The notes: generated by a model from the sequence alone, not told the origin. Shown: positions 13,860 through 28,749, counted from the stretch's first letter. The stretch: DNA of 64,000 nt from Hetaerina americana (GCA_022747635.1 JAKTNV010000002.1:106515369-106579368), one strand, 5' to 3'. Made by a program: numbers and translations.

Positions 13860-16780
13860 ATTATTTTAATTTGAACGAATGACTCTTCATGGTGTTGTTT
13901 GGACAAGTCACCTCTTGTTGCTTCCATCCTAAAGAAACGGAGGCTCGTAAAAACATGCAGGCGATCGCATTAGCATTTGATTGTACCTTCTGAGAATATT
14001 TTTTCTAAGGAAGAGTGAACTGAAACTTGTTCAAACAATCATGATATAAGTCACAGGCTGTCTGTATTTACACGTTGAGATAGTCTATTCCAATCTATTC
14101 ACTAATATATTTACTTTTATGGTTGGTGCCCCCCCCCCGCCACACGCCCTCGCGGTGGTTTGCGAGGTATTTTGTAAATGGGTGTCTTTTGCCTGGGTAA
14201 ATATTGTGAAAGTTAATATTCGGATGAAAGTTGTATGCGAGTGAAAACCGTTGGGTGTTCTTCACAAAACCTCCAAAAACAGTTTAATATTCAAATATCG
14301 TTACAACTACTAAAAGAGTATGAATGGAAACATTGAATATTTAGAATAAATATGTGGAGAATTCACTTGTTTGATGGACGTGCTTCGAATGTGTGTCTAC
14401 ATGTTTTAAAACTGGTTCTATGAGATAATTTATCGTGGATTCTTACTTCATAATTGATGTGAAATACAAAGAAAGTTATTTACTGTACATTAGCGTCATC
14501 CTCTGTCTGAAATAAATAACCATAAATTGTAAGTGTTTATGACAACAAACAGTTGTTGGGTAACTTCGCAGTAGAATTCTTCTTGCACGCTTTTGTACAC
14601 TTTAGAAGTTATAATTGGAGGAAATATGTTTTGGGGATCGAACGTCGTTGGGAAATTTTATTTTTCGGATTTTAGTTTTATATGGTACTGATAATTTATT
14701 TGGGAAAATATTTTGGGCGTGTTCCCTCTCGTTAAAAGCTGTCTTAAAGCCTTTTTTTGTTATAACCCTCACCGTTTATGACTCATAGATCTAAGATTTC
14801 CTTTCAGAATTTTTTGACCCTATCATTTGCTATCGCATAGCTTCTTTGAATAGTGGCTTTGCGACGTTAGTCACCACAGCTTTCTATCGCGCTTGTTGGC
14901 AATTCGGTCTCAATTCGCCGGGCTCATTCGCGAATGGACTATGTCTGTTAGAGACCTGACCCAACTTAGGTTTTCTGTTTCTGTGGGATGTTGCTTGCAC
15001 GTCATAAAATAACCCGTCGTGCACCAAAAGAGTGCATCGAAAGTATAGTAACCAAATTTTGTTTCTCCTATTATTCTAAAAATTCCAAAACGGTGTAGAC
15101 TTGTGTATGTATAGTCCTTAGTGTTGTACAGCCGACACATAATATAAATCGCAAAGTGATCCTTTCGATGGCAAAGAATAAAGTTAAGGGTTTACTAAAT
15201 ATGCAGTTCTGTTAAAAATCTTTACCTTAATTACTTGCCGAAGTGAAAAATTCAATGTGTTCATGCTTAATACGATGTTATAGTTTTACAATGCTAATTC
15301 CCGATGGCCAATCACGACCCGATATGAAAATTCTCTGAGGCAGGTCAGGCCCTTTTACCATAGGTTGGAAGCCATTATTTAAGTAGACACGGTTTTGGGA
15401 TGATTTATTTCTGGATTCGTTTAAAAATTTCACATTCAAAATCTGTTCTTCTCGTTTCCCTGATAACAAGGATCATTGAATTTTTTTGGTTCAGAATTGT
15501 CAGAGATAGTCAGCATTCGCATTTTGACTTTGTCAGCTCTTTTTGAGTGTATGGCGAATACTGCCCGAGGAATATTATTTTTTCCCTCCCCTAGTCCTCC
15601 CCCGCAGCCGAAAGGAGAAGAAACATCACTTTTCTTCTTGACTCGTCGAGATAAGTAAGTGAAGAGGAAATGTGGAAATGATGGGATGCTGGCATGTTTC
15701 CATATTTCACCTTGCTAGCGCTAAATGAACATGCGATCCTTCCACATCTCTTAAATCAAGTGGCAACGCTGAGGCGCAAAGAGGGAGTCGTCCACATCTT
15801 TTACCCGTTTTTCATGCGCCTGTTCATTCTGTCGTTCGCCGGTCTTGAAGTCTATTGAGTACTTTCTCCTCCGGTCCCACCATATTTCCTGCAAAAACAT
15901 TTGTTCATGCATTATTAATTGCAGAAAATATGGTATCTGATGTAAATATTTGTTCACCACGACGGAAATAATAATAGCGTCATATATTTTTATTGTTTTC
16001 TGATTAATACATTTTCATAGTTGATTTCTTTCGTGTAAAATGTACTTTTACTATGCGAGCATCGATTGTCAAGTTATTTCATTCAGTCTTAGTAGTTAAA
16101 AAATATTTCTTTAGCGGTAGATGGATTTGTTCTTAATTTTTATTATCCAATTAGTCATTTTTTTAGCAATATCAATCCAATTATCTGCAGTTTTTGGAAA
16201 ATACAAATAGCATATAAAGTAAAATAAAAAATGAAATGGCATCTTACAATTTAGCATCTGCATAATTAATACCCACATAATCCCTACCTACCTATCGACA
16301 TGCACCAAAATATAAATTTAGGCTCTCTGGTGTGCTAAATATGACTAATTACTTTGTGAAAGTGTCTATGGTTTCTCCGTCTTTGAAGTGCCGATCCATT
16401 TTTGATGTATGCACCAGCAATTCCAGAAGTAGAAACCAAGTCGAACGGTCGTTTTGCATTTTTGCCTCGGCAAATTCATCTTGGCTTGATGACCGCGGCA
16501 ATCAATGATTGTAAATTTGCCGATTCCTATGAAGTTTAATCACGTACTCTTAGTATCGAGTTATCAGTCGGCTGCGCATATTTCTTCATTCAGTGGAAAC
16601 AGCGAAGCCGAAGGGCGTAATGGTAACGTCATTAAGTTTGACAATTCTCCGAAGTAGCGCCTCGGTTGCGTAGTCCCATTTGAATAATTGCCAAAATTGA
16701 ATTATATCCATCGAGATTTTAACCAAAAAGAGGCATAGAAAAGGTTCGCACTGCGGTTTTGCGGTTTCTTTGCGTCCTCG
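13860..16780. other. AT-rich non-coding stretch
   Basis: No gene recognised. It holds a run of ten C at 14129-14138, followed by a small 6-bp-stem inverted repeat at 14148-14167. Otherwise this is plain AT-rich sequence. Confidence 0.6.
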
Positions 16781-16799
16781 CTATAACTTTCAGCATTCC

Positions 16800-17260
16800 A
16801 ATTCCCTTTTCTCCAGTGCTAATGGACGCGAGGGGAGTTCCCCCTCGCCGCTCCCCCTTTCCTTCGCCATCCGTCCCTTCCCCACACCTCCTCGCGCCAG
16901 CCCCATGCGCTTCCGTTTGCCCCCACCGTCTTGCATTCCTCCCCCTTCCCCTTATTCGTCTCCTAATCCCGGCGTTCGTCCCCGTCCTTTCCCAACCTCG
17001 TCTATCTTCCCCTTCCAACTTCCGTCTCCCTCTCTCTCCCCTCCCTCGATTCTGCCGAATTTTCGCCCGTTGTCTGGCATGCGGATGGTGTCCCGACGCC
17101 ATCCCTCCCCCTCCATTCCCTCATCGGAACCTGGCGGCCCATCCCGGAGGAGTTGATGCCACTTCTGCTCTCCCCCTCTGAATTTGGTAGTGCCTTCGCC
17201 CTCCCATTGCCCGACCAACCGGGAGGCCTTAGGTTTCTGACGATTGTTTCCCATCCCGGC
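16800..17260. other. Pyrimidine-rich GC patch
   Basis: About 450 bp with strong C and T dominance on the plus strand. Frames of 120-140 codons run through it in several phases on both strands at once, which shows that they result from stop-codon-poor composition. CpG is moderately frequent. Confidence 0.7.
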
Positions 17261-17539
17261 CGTTTACCTTGAGAGAGAGACTTTTTGAAGGTTGCCCCCT
17301 CATCTCATTTTTAGTCTCTCTGGAGGCGTGTGGCGTTTTTATTTGGCCCGACAGGCTATCTCAATCGTGTCCACATTTCGCTGGGGCCGATTGTGCCGAA
17401 TTGCGTGCGTTCTTTGTTCTGAGATTCGCGGCTGACTTTTTTTATTTGCCTTCAAAGGCGGAGAATTGTCAAATAGAACACGGACGCACGTTATTTAATG
17501 CGAGCCTCTCTGACTTGATTGTGTCGATTTTCCAATGAG

Positions 17540-20500
17540 TTTTCCTAAAGTGGAGACTCTTGTGGTTAGCTTCCCTCGGCAGTTCTGTTCTTCGTTGCTA
17601 TAAATAACAGCGAAAATGTGAGGAACAAGATTTAAAGATTAATCTTTTTAAAGATTTATCTCAGGTTATTTATAAAATGCAGTACGTCTTAAGTAAATTA
17701 TTCATCGCGGGTAGATTGATTACCTGCCTCCACGAGTATGAAATTTTAATATGTAACCATCATAGGCCGTTCGTCGAAAATTCTTAAAATTTAAATATTG
17801 ATACTGTTTTACTAATAACGTTATCTTTGAAATATGAAGCCAAAGGCCCGCGCTGGGGGAGATGGCGTTTACTTTACGGCCCAGGGCCCGTCGACATGCC
17901 CTTTATTAAACTGCTGTGCGGCGCGCTTGCATTTGGGGACGTTCACCCTTCCCTAGCTATAGTTTTTATAAATGTTATGATTCGTTAGCTGTCTGAAATG
18001 AACCCTCCTCTGCTGCATTGGCAATATATTGAAGAACCACAGGCATGTAATTACTTTTTCATATACTTTTGATGAGTTGAGAATAATCTTCTACCTAAAT
18101 ATATAGGATGATTTAGGGAGAGCATGTATCGTGTAATTAAAACTTTAAAAACAGGGGTTTTGAGCTGTTTATAAAAACAGAGAAAAAGTGTAAAATGCTT
18201 TCAGCACTCATCTCGGAGCTAATTAGTAGCGTAGAGTGGCGTTGGCCCGATTGTAGATTCGAGTTTCTTATTTGGATGCTCCGTCGAGCACAGGCTCTGA
18301 CGATGCGTTGTACTTGGTGGGGAAACTCGACAATGTGGTGGCTAAAGCGAGCAAGAATGGATGGATGAATTACAAAATACCTTTTAATATTCACTGCGGG
18401 ATTCATAAGGCTGTTTAATAATATCGTGGCAGCAGTCAATAGGGTTGGAAATTTTTCAATTTACTCCTTCGATTTTATTCAGTTATGGAGTTGCAGACCC
18501 ATTGTTAAAAGTATCAACTCTGGAAATTTAATATGACTTTTAGGGAGACCAAAATTTCATTCTGATATGTGGCCTATATGTATTTTAAGGATATCAATGA
18601 GCATTATTTAGCGCTAGCAACGGTAATCATTCTATTGATTTTTTCTTCCTACTAAATTAGACCTACGGCATGAAAAATTCACGTATCGAATTTGAAGTGT
18701 TTTCCCTCCTTTCCCTTTGCCGCCTGTGGTTTCCCAGGTAGATCTGCTACCTGAAAAATTACACGGATTGGGTGGAAGCGAAGGAGGCCAGAGATAACCA
18801 GATGTGAAACTCAAGCTTTTCTATCAGTACCCGAACCAGTATTGCCAAACACTTTTTAATGCTTAAGTTGTGATTTATCTTGACCTCCCTTTCAGTTCCT
18901 TCCTCAAGGCCAACTGCCAATTCTGATTAATCTTTGCCACTCTTAAAGAGTTTTGGATGCGGCGAATGAAAATGATGGGGCAAGAAACTTAACCCCGAAC
19001 GATGGTAGGCAACAACTCCGTTAAGACATTCGCAAGAACCGTCGGAAGGATAGTCAACCTGGTGACTCAAACATCTCGGGATACGGACCAATTCGCATTT
19101 GCGATTCCAACTCATCTGGAAGAGAAATCGGAGAATTTAGTGAGTCATGAAGGCAGCGAAAAAAAATGTTTTTCGGCGATTCGATCAATTGCTTAAGTCT
19201 TTTCCCCGAAGCGTGATGCGTTAGCGTCAGGTTCAAGCAAGGGTTCATGAATGTTAAGAATCCTGGATATATCACTCGCTTTAAGCATACGCGCACTCAT
19301 AAAATGTGAGACAAGGTATATTCATTCAGTGTAGCTTTAATTTCGTCCTAGGAACCAAACGTAACAACCCCTTTGAATGCAAGCGGTCTCACCCCTAGGT
19401 CTATCATTCCGCATATAATAATTAGAGACCGTAAATGTGTAAAGCATATTTTCAAAGAATGAAGTGAATATTTTGGGACTCAAATTTGAGAGAAATTCCA
19501 AATGCCTTTCTCCAACCGTCGAAAGTATGAATAATCTCAGGAATGAATATCGGGTACATCTTGGTTGAAAAATTATATTTATATGTTGAGAATTTTAAAT
19601 CTGTTGTTATTATTGGAATGATTTTTATTACCTCAGAATTTTTTTAATTTATGGGGATTGTCTTATTTGCTTTTTTAGGGAGGGCATATCTGTGTATTGT
19701 CGCGTCATTGATCGAAGTAATTGAAGTCTCAGTCTTATTTATCCACGCGTTTCAAATTCCGCTGCTCACGATACCCGCGACACACACTTCAAATGTGCAG
19801 ATGTAATTAGCTGGAAAGTGGAACAGGATGCTTTGACATAATTTCATGCGTATTTATCTATCCTAATGGATGTCTTTTGATACTTCCTTTTATTATAAGG
19901 ATTGTAAGAGCTTGCAGTAAGCTTACCCTAACCGCTATCGTTGGAAATAGGTCAAGTGTTCGTTCATTCGACTTGATCATATCAAGTTTTAAATTCAAGT
20001 TTCAAACTCTCTTTCGTTAATATGGAAATTTGTAAGATGAAAAAAATATTCTCCTCTGATAGGATTGCGCATGGGCGTTACACCATACGCTGTACCACTT
20101 GGGATGTTGGCTGTTGCATATGGATCTCTTTTACGTGGAATTAAATCTGGTACAATATACCTCATTCCAAGAAACCATAAGAAAACTATGGGTGTCATAA
20201 ATGAATGAAAATGACAGGGAAGGAACTTCCTAGAAGAAACGTGAAAAGATGACTCATGTATTCTTACATGATTTCAACGGTTTTAAGTAAAATGCAACTC
20301 ATAAGTAATTTTTTACTCGCAGTTACTTTTGGAAAATGTATATTTTAAAATATAACACTGTTGGTCTCCCTTCTTTATGATTTTTCGTATTGGAATTGTA
20401 TGAAATCATTCAGGTAGGAACACCCACCTGCCACGAACAAGCAGTTCATTATGTTCATCTCTCGTGAAAGTGTTGACGCGTTAACGCATTGCCAAGAAAG

Positions 20501-22180
20501 CAGAGGAGGCGTCATTTCCTAGAAAATCACGAGAATGAGAAATGAGATATTTTGGTGCACGCCGGCGAGATTTGATAGACTCGAGACAATTTTAACTAGA
20601 TTTCTCGAGAAACTCCCTTCTCCCCCGTTTGAAACGCCCTTGGAGTGTATATGTATATATGAGACGGTGGAATAGTGTTTTTTCTGAATTAAGGTGAAGC
20701 GAATGTACGGTTATCCCGCTATCCGGAGAGACGAAGAATCTTAGTTCAGGGCGTTTCATATCTTGGAAAGGAATGGCGATGACGTGTTTTTTTATTTTTT
20801 ATTCTCTGATTCGCGAGCATCAGAATGTGTCAATTTGTAGTATTGAATGCATTTTTCCAGTGTAATTGGGAAGGTGAATCATTCATGCTCATTATATTCC
20901 AGGAATAGGTGTGTATACTTGAGAGAGCGAGTGAATGCGTGTAGACCTCTCATTGGAGGCTTTTGGACGGAAGAATGTTCCTCGATGAAACAAATCCTGA
21001 AAACATCAATTATGGTCTTTGGGAAGGACGTCGTGAAAATTGGAGGGGAGAGCTGTGTCAGTAATGAAATAGTCACTCCCCATGCTTAATCATGTCGTTG
21101 TAATGAACGTCATTGTCGAATGTAATCACTGGTTTCAGTACCATTCGTTCGGCATGCATTGCCGTCATTTTAGCGTCGCGAATTAGCTTTTTCAAATACA
21201 TTTACCAGTTATCTTATTAAGAAATGGGATTAGTGCTCACGACTGTTGTGAGTTCTATCAAAACGTGTAATGGAAGGAAATCGACATTAGTTATACTTTT
21301 CGCCCTGTTTTTTATAGGAGTAGGTGTAGGCAGTGGAATACTGTAGTTTCACCGCAAAAAATATTTATGATTTGAAATCCGGCCATTTAGTTTGACGGCA
21401 AATGGCAAAATCATTACTATCAGCACGCTGTTTATTCTTGAAATCAGGACAGTGTCCAATGAAACCCTCAGCACCAATATTGCCCACGTGGAGAATCCGT
21501 CGTCCGAACCAGTTCTTTCTTAACCAAAGGCTTGCGAGCCATCAAGGCACGATAAGTACAGGTTTATTGTTTAGGGCTCGCACGCACTCAACAACAAGAC
21601 ATTCCAGTTGCCGTCGATGCATCCTTCTTCCCTCCCGAGTGTGGCGTTGTGTCCCAGTTTGACCGCCTCCATAACGAGGAAAATGTTACCCAAGTTTTCG
21701 TCCCATTGCCCTTCTTTTTTCTTTTAAAAATCTACTTTAGTGGTTCCGCCTTTGTGTGATGGCAAAAAAATGTTCTTGGGCGTCTTTGACGGCGGAAAAT
21801 TACCGAGCCCAGTCCCCGTCGTCTCTTGAAGGCATTTTTAGGGAATTTTCAAGCCGAAAGAATCGCCGTGTGGAAAATAATGCGACCCTTGGCTCCATTT
21901 ATATTACCCTCAAACTTCGAGACGAGACTTAGTGCTGCATTGCTTTAACTTTGGCTGAGAACGTGTGTCGTCGTAGTACGTAAATTGCTAGAGTGCTAGT
22001 AACTGCGTTCAGGGGTTAACTTAAACGTGAAATTACGGTATGTTTAGCCAATAGAAAACGCTCTGCTGCTTTCGGGAGTCTCTTTTGCAATTATGACTTG
22101 GTTGCACCGAATATTTTAACAGTGGGCAAAACTTGTGATCTGTGGATCCTATTGGCGGCGTATCATCCCAGTTGTTATTG
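17540..22180. other. AT-rich non-coding stretch
   Basis: No supported gene or repeat. A 7-bp-stem inverted repeat with a 5-nt spacer lies at 18735-18753. Frames at 18927-19300, 20850-21090 and 21402-21662 were inspected and show no recognisable protein motif. Confidence 0.6.
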
Positions 22181-22186
22181 GTGACG

Positions 22187-22252
22187 TGATGGCGCAGTAT
22201 AGCGGATGATTCTGGGTTGAAACGAGCGTCTTTTGTAATCAGGCAAATCCAG
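22187..22252 (+). repeat. Possible tRNA-derived head
   Basis: TGGCGCAGTATAGCGG from about 22189 is a good A-box-like string. The matching B-box is poor: CAGGCAAATCC near 22241-22251 lacks the TTC core. The spacing is tRNA-like. A decayed SINE head is possible, but chance is not excluded. Confidence 0.3.
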
Positions 22253-22259
22253 TTACGTG

Positions 22260-25200
22260 AATTCCGACAAATAATTCTCCCGCAATATTTACTAAACAAA
22301 TGGAATAAATGCATTTGTTACGCTCCACTAATCATTTATAGGTAGCAATATGTGTAATGAAAGTCTGTGCACTAGTTTTGGCGAAACCTTGCGATCTTCA
22401 GTGTGCGACACTTGTCCCATACCTCCCCGTTTCCCTATTGAACTGATTCGGATAAATAATTTTTTTCTGATATCCTCAGAACATTCGCTAAGAACGCGTG
22501 TTATGTGGACAAATGTTGAGTATACCCATATTATTCTGCACGCAGAAAAACGGTTTATCGAACTTCAAAGATAATAGTTTTTGTGAGTTGTAACCTTCTT
22601 AAATTTTCGTAAATATTTGATCGGTGGAGTTTCTTTTTATGTTTACCACAATGGCTGCCTGAGCATTAATCTTTTATAATATTACAACTCCAAGTAACTG
22701 TTCTAATGGAGCTAAATGAGACACGGCGATTGACCGGAAGTTTGATATGATAGGATAGGGTAGAGGTAACCTAATACCTACAGATGGAGTGTGAGATTCA
22801 GGCGTAAGGTTGGGTGGGCGGGTCTATTTCTTGTGCCGTCTCTGGTTTCCTTCCATTCCTGCCGTCCGTGGAAGGTTTTGTACCCGAAATCACAGTTTGG
22901 GTGAAACTGACGGGGAGCACCTCCATTCCCCTCAGTGAAATCCAATGAAACAAATCACCCATCATTGATTACTCAAAACCCGAAAATGTGTGTAGCCAAT
23001 CATTCAGCCGGTGAGCTCGACTGAATAGATGTCGATTAGAATTTCAGTTGGCTACGTAGCTGTCGAGAAATCTATTTTGTTATTTTTAAAAAGTTTCACT
23101 TCTTTGAGAAATCGATTTTAACTTCGTGCGGCCACCAATGGAGAATATCGATTTGTTGGTGTGTGATCATCGGTTAAGAGTGTCGCAAAAGGTGGGATAA
23201 TGAGCTATTATTTTTGTATTAAGATGGCTGATTTTGGATGTATATGGCAGAAGTAGAAAGAATGCTGATATTGTGACTAATTTTGCTAACGAAGGGTGGA
23301 AAATGTTCTCAAATCTCAAAGTTAAGGTTCAGAGATCTGTAACTTATAAACGATAGTTGGTAGAAATAAAATTGGTAAATGTTGCGGTTAATTTTTGTTC
23401 TTTTATTCTATAAACTTTTTATGAGGATGAAATATGCGGTCCTGTAGTAGGTGACCAAGCAGTACATCCTCACGTGATTAAAATAATTGAGGATAAAATT
23501 GGCAATCGAATACGGCAAAGAGTGTCACAGTATCTCTTGGAGCTATCACAATCACATCTTAAGAATTTGTAACTTTAAATTATGATTTTAGTTTATGGCA
23601 ATAGTCTCTTGGCTGCTATTGTTTTAAAAGCAGTCTAATATTTTCTCGAACGTTTATACGTTGAAATAGCGGTCGATAAAACGGAACTTTACGAAGTGTA
23701 TTTCATGTATATAGAAATTACGACGGACATACGCGTTCGAAATTGTCAATAGTTATAAAGTAATAACCGAGTAAAATGACTAAAAGTTTTTCTAGGAAAA
23801 CTAATTTCGTCAAAATAACTTATGGTGTAACTATTAGTATAAATACATATGGAAATGTTAAATTGAGACTAAGAACTCAGAATAATTGATTCATGCAGCA
23901 GTATTGTTTTTTTTTCTTTCCGGAGAGCTGCACAAATTTTTCTTCGAATAAAGGACCAAATTTTTACTTAAAATCCAACCCTCTAGTAAAAGCCTTATGA
24001 CATACGAAGGCGCAGGAAGAAGTTTCCGTCGTGACAATGACGTCTCTGGCTTGTTAAGAAGATATTTCTTTGAACGCTAGAAGTTCCTTTCTTGCCATTT
24101 TTAAAATTAAAGTTTCCGGAACTGTAGAGGAAAGGTAGGAGAATCCTCTCGGTCGCACTTTCCTCCATTCCAATGTGGGAAAACGGATGAGCGGACTAAT
24201 GTCAGGGCTGAAGGGTAGTCGAAAATGGCAAGATGGAAAGACGAGTTTTGTCTCAGGCCTTTACCCGGAATGCTATTTCCATTCCCAACTTCTGCTTACC
24301 AATGGCGCGTAGATTCTTGCTTTCCCATCGTCCCGATACCGTCCTGGACGCTTGGAGGCTATTTTTATGGGGCAGGTCGACTTGATGATTGGAACTGACC
24401 GAGTTTCTCATCTCAATCAACTCGCCAACCTGAGAAACACGTGTTGGGCGAATTTTTCATCGTTCTGCGTAGCAATTACTGCGGTTTATTGACCCGCCGG
24501 AGGCGCAAAGCCTTGAGCAAAAAGATTCTGCGAAAATGTACTGCGTTTCCCTAGCGATTGCGTGACTTTTCACTCGGAAGTTATATTTTCTCGTTAATTT
24601 TTTTTCGCACGACTCCTGCGCTCTCTCGGCCTTATCATTTCGGTTACTCAGGCATCTACGGTCGTTCTCCACCGTTGTAAACGGCGGGGCCTATGATGGG
24701 TGTCTAATTCCCTTCTTTATCACTTGGGAGGTCTTTATCTGACGCTACTTCCGCGTGTCCCACACGACAACGCGCGAAATCTTATCTTACTCTTGACGTC
24801 GTAGGTATTTCGACGTATTGGCTTTTGTTTCGTCGAGAGAGCAAAAGCAATCACTTTTTTGATTTTATTTATCCATCTCTTTAAATTAATTATGCTGTTA
24901 ACTGTGCACGATGGCCTTGTTACAAAAGTATCCTCTTATTCTGCATTCCCTGTTTGCTGTTTTTTTCTGTTACTACGTATTTTATAGGTCTCAAACGTTG
25001 TTAAAACTTAACGAATGTTTGCCAAGTCGTACCTGCTTTTTCTTCGCCGGCTAATGATGATTTACGAAGCAGTGGGGAATACATTTTACGCACGCGCGCA
25101 AACCCTGAATAGCCTTTCTCTGTTTCTCCTAATGAACACGGAACAGTGAATGTGGACTTCCTATTTTAATTGCATATATGCTTAATAACTCCCTTTTGAA

Positions 25201-28190
25201 AATTACTATTGAACTGTTTATTTTACTATTTTAAATTCTTTTTCATCATTTTCTTAACTGGTGACTTTGTAAACCTATTTGTGGCATTATTTATAATGGT
25301 GTCTCGGCTCTAAACTCCGCTTTTCCTTCTTTGACCGCGCGAACTTCTTCACAATGACTGCCGAATATATTTTAGCTGTTCTCACCTAGTTTTAATGCGC
25401 ATTTTATTACACTCGTAATAGTTGTGCTTAATGCAGGAAATATTCTCTTGTGCGATATTGAATATTTTTATTTGCGTCGTATCCTTTTCAGGTGGTTATT
25501 TCGTTGTTTCGTATTTCTATGAATTATATTAAGTTGCAGTTTCGGTCCTTGCCCAAACAAGGCGGGATATTTATTTTTATTGTTTAAACTGTTAACTTGG
25601 ATTAAGAGTGAATACGGAGGCAATTTCCGATAAATTCCTTGATGGAATGATTATAACGTTTTAAGTAGTTTCTAACAAATTTCGATTTTTATTAGAAATG
25701 TTTACGAATCAGTCAGCCCGAAATTTCCATGAGCGTAGGAAATAGTATGCAGATTGTTAAGTCGGCACCTTACTGGAAGCCTAATTAAATGTTTATTTCG
25801 CAGAAAAGTACTTCTTTCAGTTTTGCTGGCTCTTTTCAATTTTTATAATTGTCGGTTACCTCTCTATTCAAGCCGGATCTCCCGTTTTGGACTCGTGCAA
25901 ATTATCGTTCCCTGATTAAAAATTGAACGATTTGGTGCACCCTTTTCAATGCTTCAGTGATAGAATTATTTCCTGGTTATAGGAAAACCTATTTTTAACC
26001 CTGAAGTCGAAATTGATGCTTTGCCCGTTTCAATTACCACAGTTAGCTCGGGTGTTTTTAGGCTCAATATCAACCACACCTGAGGAATGTCAAATAGAAC
26101 ATGTTTCTTATGGGAAATATGTAGTTTAACAGTCAATTAAAAGACAAATTTAGTGAAAAATCTTTGAGTTCAACATCATATTTCATTTATACTACATCCC
26201 TCGTGCGTGCCTCAGTAGTATAATGAGAGACATGGATTTTAAAAACCATGAGAGAGTGAATTGAACCAACATTTACCTGGAGGCTTTTGTCCATGAGACT
26301 TAATGTGGATGTGAAAATTGTTGTTTCAACTGATTTTAAATAGGTTTTATCCTTTTCCTGCTGTGATTGGAGTTAATAATACTTCTCGCAGTATTCCTTA
26401 GCCTCGTCGTCCTTAATGAGAACAAGAAGAGAGACAATATCCTTTTTAGACGTAACGCTATCCGTTTACGATCGTATGTGTCTTTAAAAGTGGTTTGGCT
26501 ATCCCTCATGTAAGAGGTGAATCGAGTGCAGGCGGGGTTTTAAATTCACGCGAGCTGTAATTGATCCCAGACACATAGTTGTTCAAGATAGTAACGACAG
26601 TTTGAATGAATCATATCCGCAATAGTTGGCCTTGATGAATTTCTTTATCATTTTTATCATGAGGTTTTTCCGTCGAAGTTTTTACGGTATGAGAGAGCAG
26701 TTTTTGGCCATAGGCATGATATGGCATGCCGACTGAACTGTGTTTTTTTTTGCTTGAGATTAATTTTTGTACTGCTCAGTAGTATTATCAATAAAAGCTT
26801 GTTATGAAATGGTTTAGAGAGGAAACTACGAGGCGTTATCTTTGGTGAATAGTCTATTATGACACGAGGCCTCCCTCGTTTATTGATTGAAAACTATTGC
26901 TACTAACTTTGCGTCATCCTCGAATAAATGGAGGCTGTTTAATGTTCGTGCGTGCTAGTTCAATTATTTTTCAATATTTTAGCCCCCCTTCCCAACGCAC
27001 GGATAACTGCTTTGCTAGCTCACGGTCGCTATCATCGCTCTAAATTTGCTGCGTTCCCCTGCATTTAGCCTGGTACCATTTCTATTTCTCATCGCCCTCA
27101 TTTCTCCGGGCCTACTCAACGAGTTTGTTTGTACGAGTTCGACATGTAGTTTCTTTCCATCGTTTCAAGCTCATCGCGTGTAAGTTTTGTAATAAATATT
27201 GATGAAAAAATAATTTTGATTATTTATTTCTTTTACATTTCATGAAATATATCGTACTACGCATGGCCGCCATAGTTCCATTATTTTGGTTTTAAAATGG
27301 CTAACAAGGTTTACCTTCTAAACGTTATGCCGACTTATAAAATTCTAATGGTGAATCATTCGTTTTAACCTGATGTGACGTTAAAATGAAGGCACTTTAA
27401 AATAACAAGAAAGTACTGTGACACAATGAACTGAGATCCTGCCACTTGTGTGAATCATAATGTGTGTTTTGAAATGGCGATACTTATGCCTGGAGACTTA
27501 GTCGATTCAAAACTGGCGAAAGCAAAAATGGGCCACATTCATAAGCATGACGGGCACTCTTCTAGTAACGTTCATTTTTCGGAGTTACATACATTGTGGA
27601 TCCCCGAATTCTCTGTGGTGTCATGCACCTATGTATTAGACGTAAGACACCCGCCTTTAAGAGTCCTTAAAATTAGGGTTTTGCCAAGAATGCCTTACTT
27701 TATCTTTCCAAACTCCCACGCCTAGGTCCTAGTTAGTAGTCTTTGTCCTCATAAATCTCCAAGCAGACATATTTGAGAGTATTTTTATATAAAATAATAT
27801 TTGTGCTTAATGACCGCTAAATAATGATGGGCACTTTGATCGTGCAATGCGCCCGCTACTCGAGGGAATGTAGGGCAGTGCATTTGAGCGTCTCTCTTCC
27901 TACTTGCATCGACACTGTACGGTTCGCTTACTACGATACTTCAAAATCCCGCATTTTATGGGTTACACCCTTCATTGTGTATGGGTGTGTGCTGTACCCC
28001 ATTGAAATACGGCATCCTGGCGATAGGCCAGCAATCCATCTTCTCTTGAAGGCACAGATTGGCCGATCGTTCCCAGTGACCTTCCGTTGGAACGAGAGAA
28101 AGAATGCTTGGCGGTCACACACGATCGATTTCTTTTTAATCCTCCCAAGAAATCGTGCAGGTGGCGGCTCCAGTAATGCGTTTTCATTTC
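22260..28190. other. Longest quiet AT-rich stretch
   Basis: Almost 6 kb with few frames over 60 codons and no recognisable gene, RNA, transposon end or tandem repeat. It also lacks the pyrimidine-rich patches seen elsewhere. It is probably old unconstrained intergenic or intronic sequence. Confidence 0.6.
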
Positions 28191-28194
28191 CCCT

Positions 28195-28525
28195 TTAGCC
28201 CTCCTCAAATAACCCCTTCTCGCCGTCTTCTCCCAGTCTCCAGCCGCGTGCGAATTGCGAATCTCCTCGAATTCGCGTGCCGTCTCATCCCCTTCGCACC
28301 CCTTTCCATCCCCCCCTCCCCGAGCCGCCGCCCCCTCCACGCTCCTCCCGTAGAAACCTCCCTGAGGCTCGGCTTGCAAGTGGCCCGCCGCCGCCGTCTC
28401 GGTTCCTCCTCCACCGGCCCTTCTGCCGAGGCGCACGGGCCGCTGTCAATTAGGCGGGCAAGGGGCAAAGAAGGTGGGCCGCATGGACGTGGGCGGGAGG
28501 GGGGAGAGAAAGAAGGGACGTCCGA
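28195..28525. other. GC/CpG-rich patch with skew switch
   Basis: C/T-rich on the plus strand at 28195-28420, then G/A-rich at 28440-28520, with dense CpG (CCGCCGCCGCC near 28387). Frames of 150-180 codons exist on both strands over the same bases, so none is convincing. The skew pattern resembles that at 5870-6262. Confidence 0.6.
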
Positions 28526-28749
28526 TGGAAAGGGTTTGCTTAGGGATGTCCTTTCTTTTTCTTTAATATTTGATTCCGGTGGAAAAAACTTACTTATTCT
28601 CCGGAGTGTTGTGGAAGTGTTCAAGATTCGCAGTTTTTGTGTCCATTGGAGATGTAAAAAATAAAATATGGCAAATGGTAACAATGTATTGCACCCATTA
28701 ACAGATGCAATAAGGGGTAGTCTGGGAACGAAAATCTCCATGCATCAAT

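Noticed and set aside
16613..16680. tRNA-like string with GGCGTAATGGTAACG and GGTTGCGTAGTCC
   Set aside because: The B-box is too degenerate and no cloverleaf stems form.
18735..18753. 7-bp stem inverted repeat CAGGTAG/CTACCTG
   Set aside because: Too short to interpret; no associated context.
26205..26275. tRNA-like TAGTATAATG with downstream GAATTGAACC
   Set aside because: Both boxes are weak and arms do not pair.
28155..28741. Overlapping 169- and 178-codon frames on opposite strands
   Set aside because: Low-complexity Arg/Pro/Ser/Gly content over a GC-rich patch, no recognisable domain, and both strands equally open.
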